DNA of 5,704 nucleotides from Candidatus Atribacter alterifermentans (GTDB lineage: Bacteria; Atribacterota; Atribacteria; Atribacterales; Atribacteraceae). The stretch spans positions 1 to 5,704 of the forward strand of contig JAAYUP010000206.1 in NCBI GenBank assembly GCA_012517635.1, given 5' to 3'. Positions 4,451 to 5,704 of the stretch are shown here, one piece after another. Position 1 is the stretch's first letter. Every line of letters starts with the position of its first letter. The position numbers were made by a program, and so were the translations under genes. The notes under the pieces were generated by a model. That model did no database searches. It was not told the origin of the DNA and saw only the letters and a list, made by a program, of their open reading frames with translations.

Positions 4451-5704
4451 TTGAAAAGAATATACCTATCCGTTTTATACGTTCTTGCATTAATCGTTGT
4501 TTTTTCTTCTTCACTGTTAGCTTACGATATTCAATTTTTTGGAAATGGAATTCTCCCAACCCCAAAAGATGAAGTGAATATCAAAGCTTATATTGACCTC
4601 GGTCAAACCCAGGCTGAAGTGGAAAATTGGGAAAAATGGCAACCAGAATCATCAACAGTTATCATCCTTCCCTCCAAAGAGGATATTCAAAACCATCAAG
4701 ATATTCTTAGAAAAATGGAAGAAAATGGAAAATTGGTGGCAGTTACTGACCTTCTAGATGAATCACAGTATCCAGTTTTCCCGCCTTATTCAATTTTCAC
4801 TCAAAACTATCATTCGGTGGTTTTCCTTAATTTTGTTGGAGATGGAAGCATTTTCCTTGACGATGAGTCGATTCAAGCCATTCAAAAATTAGCTCCAGAA
4901 AAAATCTTTGTCATTGGAACTGAAAAAAATTTACCCATCATTCAAGAAAAGTTGGAGGTTTTTGAATCGATTCCTATTGAGATGATAGAAAGAGAAAAAA
5001 TAACAACAAATTATTCACAAGTTGTGAGTGTTCCTGAAAAACCAGTCATTCTTTTCTTTTATTCATCAAGATGCCCTTCCTGCCGAAAACTTAAAAATGA
5101 AGTAACGCCTCCAGTTTTTGAAAAATATCAAGATCGAGTTAAAGTTGTATATCTCGATTATATTTTTTCCGAAAACTATGAAAAATTGGTTTTTTTAGAA
5201 GAACAATGGCAAGTGGAAAATACAACTTCTGTTGAGCTGTTCTCGGAAGCCGGATATGTTACTGCGGAAGAAAATGAAAATATAAACTCAAAAATTGAAG
5301 ATCTCATACAAAAAACCATTTCATTTTCTGAAACCGATAAAAAAAAAGTAACCAGTGATATTAGTGCTAGTGAAGATATCGTATTTCAACGTTTTAAGGG
5401 TTTTACACCTTGGGTAGTAGCTGGCGCAGGGGTTTTGGATGGTCTCAACCCCTGTGCTTTTGCAACCATCATTTTCATGGTAAATCTCCTCATGGTCCTC
5501 GGTCATAACCGGAGGAGGATCCTCGAAATTGGAGTAACCTACAGCATAACCGTCTTCATAACCTATCTTCTTCTTGGATTTGGCTTGTTTCATATTTGGC
5601 AGACTTTAGCCGTTTACCACGTTTTTTCTCGAATTGTCTATGGAATTATGGCTTCAGTTCTATTGGTTTTTGCTATTCTCAGCATAAAAGATGCTATTCA
5701 ATAC
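4451..5704 (+). CDS. Exported thioredoxin-like domain fused to DsbD/CcdA-type membrane domain (3' end outside window)
   Basis: The frame is open from TTG 4451 to the window edge (418 codons, no stop). Residues 1-24 are a signal peptide or anchor: KR, a hydrophobic core, then SLLA. Residues 25-195 form a domain I do not recognise, with alternating strands and helices. Residues about 196-275 are thioredoxin-like, with VILFFYSSR before the redox motif C208-P-S-C211. A charged linker follows, then a membrane domain from about 319 with GVLDGLNPCAFATIIF. N333-P334-C335 is the hallmark of DsbD/ScsB/CcdA membrane domains and C335 a redox cysteine; the partner cysteine, expected in a later helix, is outside the window. 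About three TM segments are visible. By family, such proteins pass electrons from cytoplasmic thioredoxin across the membrane to an outside thioredoxin fold. Here the thioredoxin domain precedes the membrane domain, whereas in DsbD it follows. The usual cis-proline is replaced by Thr-Ser (259-260). Confidence 0.85.
   Translation, partial: MKRIYLSVLYVLALIVVFSSSLLAYDIQFFGNGILPTPKDEVNIKAYIDLGQTQAEVENWEKWQPESSTVIILPSKEDIQNHQDILRKMEENGKLVAVTDLLDESQYPVFPPYSIFTQNYHSVVFLNFVGDGSIFLDDESIQAIQKLAPEKIFVIGTEKNLPIIQEKLEVFESIPIEMIEREKITTNYSQVVSVPEKPVILFFYSSRCPSCRKLKNEVTPPVFEKYQDRVKVVYLDYIFSENYEKLVFLEEQWQVENTTSVELFSEAGYVTAEENENINSKIEDLIQKTISFSETDKKKVTSDISASEDIVFQRFKGFTPWVVAGAGVLDGLNPCAFATIIFMVNLLMVLGHNRRRILEIGVTYSITVFITYLLLGFGLFHIWQTLAVYHVFSRIVYGIMASVLLVFAILSIKDAIQY

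Noticed and set aside
4441..4572. ATG at 4441 as a small gene or the start of the thioredoxin-CcdA gene
   Set aside because: It is in a different frame, abuts the Shine-Dalgarno with no spacing, and stops at 4570-4572 after 43 codons of unconvincing sequence.
5321..5593. Minus-strand open frame of 90 codons
   Set aside because: It lies opposite the NPC-containing membrane domain, whose + strand reading is clearly real, and the predicted protein has no recognisable motif.
1..5704. CRISPR array, tRNA, rRNA, insertion sequence or integration site
   Set aside because: I saw no regularly spaced repeats, no tRNA-like arms, no transposase motifs and no terminal inverted repeats with target duplications.

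Overview
The window is an AT-rich stretch of bacterial DNA in which every supportable gene reads on the + strand. The genes are ordinary bacterial ones: Shine-Dalgarno sequences, sigma70-like -10/-35 boxes, one TTG start and no introns. The protein families (DUF3160, a bacterial PMT-type GT39 transferase, a GtrA/GtrB pair and a thioredoxin-CcdA fusion) suit an AT-rich, probably anaerobic, deep-branching or Firmicutes-like bacterium. Atribacterota is my best guess, at low confidence, because no rRNA or other marker is present.

Layout. (1) Positions 2-874 hold the 3' end of a DUF3160-family gene that begins before the window. A GC-rich hairpin at 897-934 follows it and is a possible terminator. 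(2) Positions 875-1096 are intergenic and contain a good sigma70-type promoter (about 1032-1060). Inverted repeats surround the promoter, and the predicted 5' leader can fold into a small hairpin with the ribosome binding site in its loop. (3) Positions 1097-4288 are a tight three-gene operon: a GT39/PMT-like membrane glycosyltransferase with an extracytoplasmic discoidin-like insert, a GT2 polyprenyl-phosphate glycosyltransferase (GtrB/DPM1-like), and a GtrA-family membrane protein. The first two genes are 26 nt apart and the second and third overlap. (4) Positions 4289-4450 are a short intergenic region with no convincing terminator and an extended -10 promoter just before the next gene. (5) From 4451 to the window end runs the 5' part of a gene for a secreted thioredoxin-like domain fused to a DsbD/CcdA-type membrane domain. 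It starts with TTG and is cut off by the window edge.

How the genes fit together (inference from family knowledge). The GT2 enzyme would load a sugar onto a polyprenyl phosphate at the inner face of the membrane. The GtrA protein would help move the lipid-sugar across the membrane. The GT39 enzyme would transfer the sugar to an acceptor, most likely a protein, on the outer face. The neighbouring thioredoxin-CcdA protein would carry reducing power across the same membrane, and DUF3160 proteins are typically exported. The neighbourhood therefore looks devoted to envelope or secreted-protein modification. None of the families is new. The most unusual details are the thioredoxin domain without its usual cis-proline, its unrecognised N-terminal domain, and the altered HPP-like motif in the GT39 enzyme.
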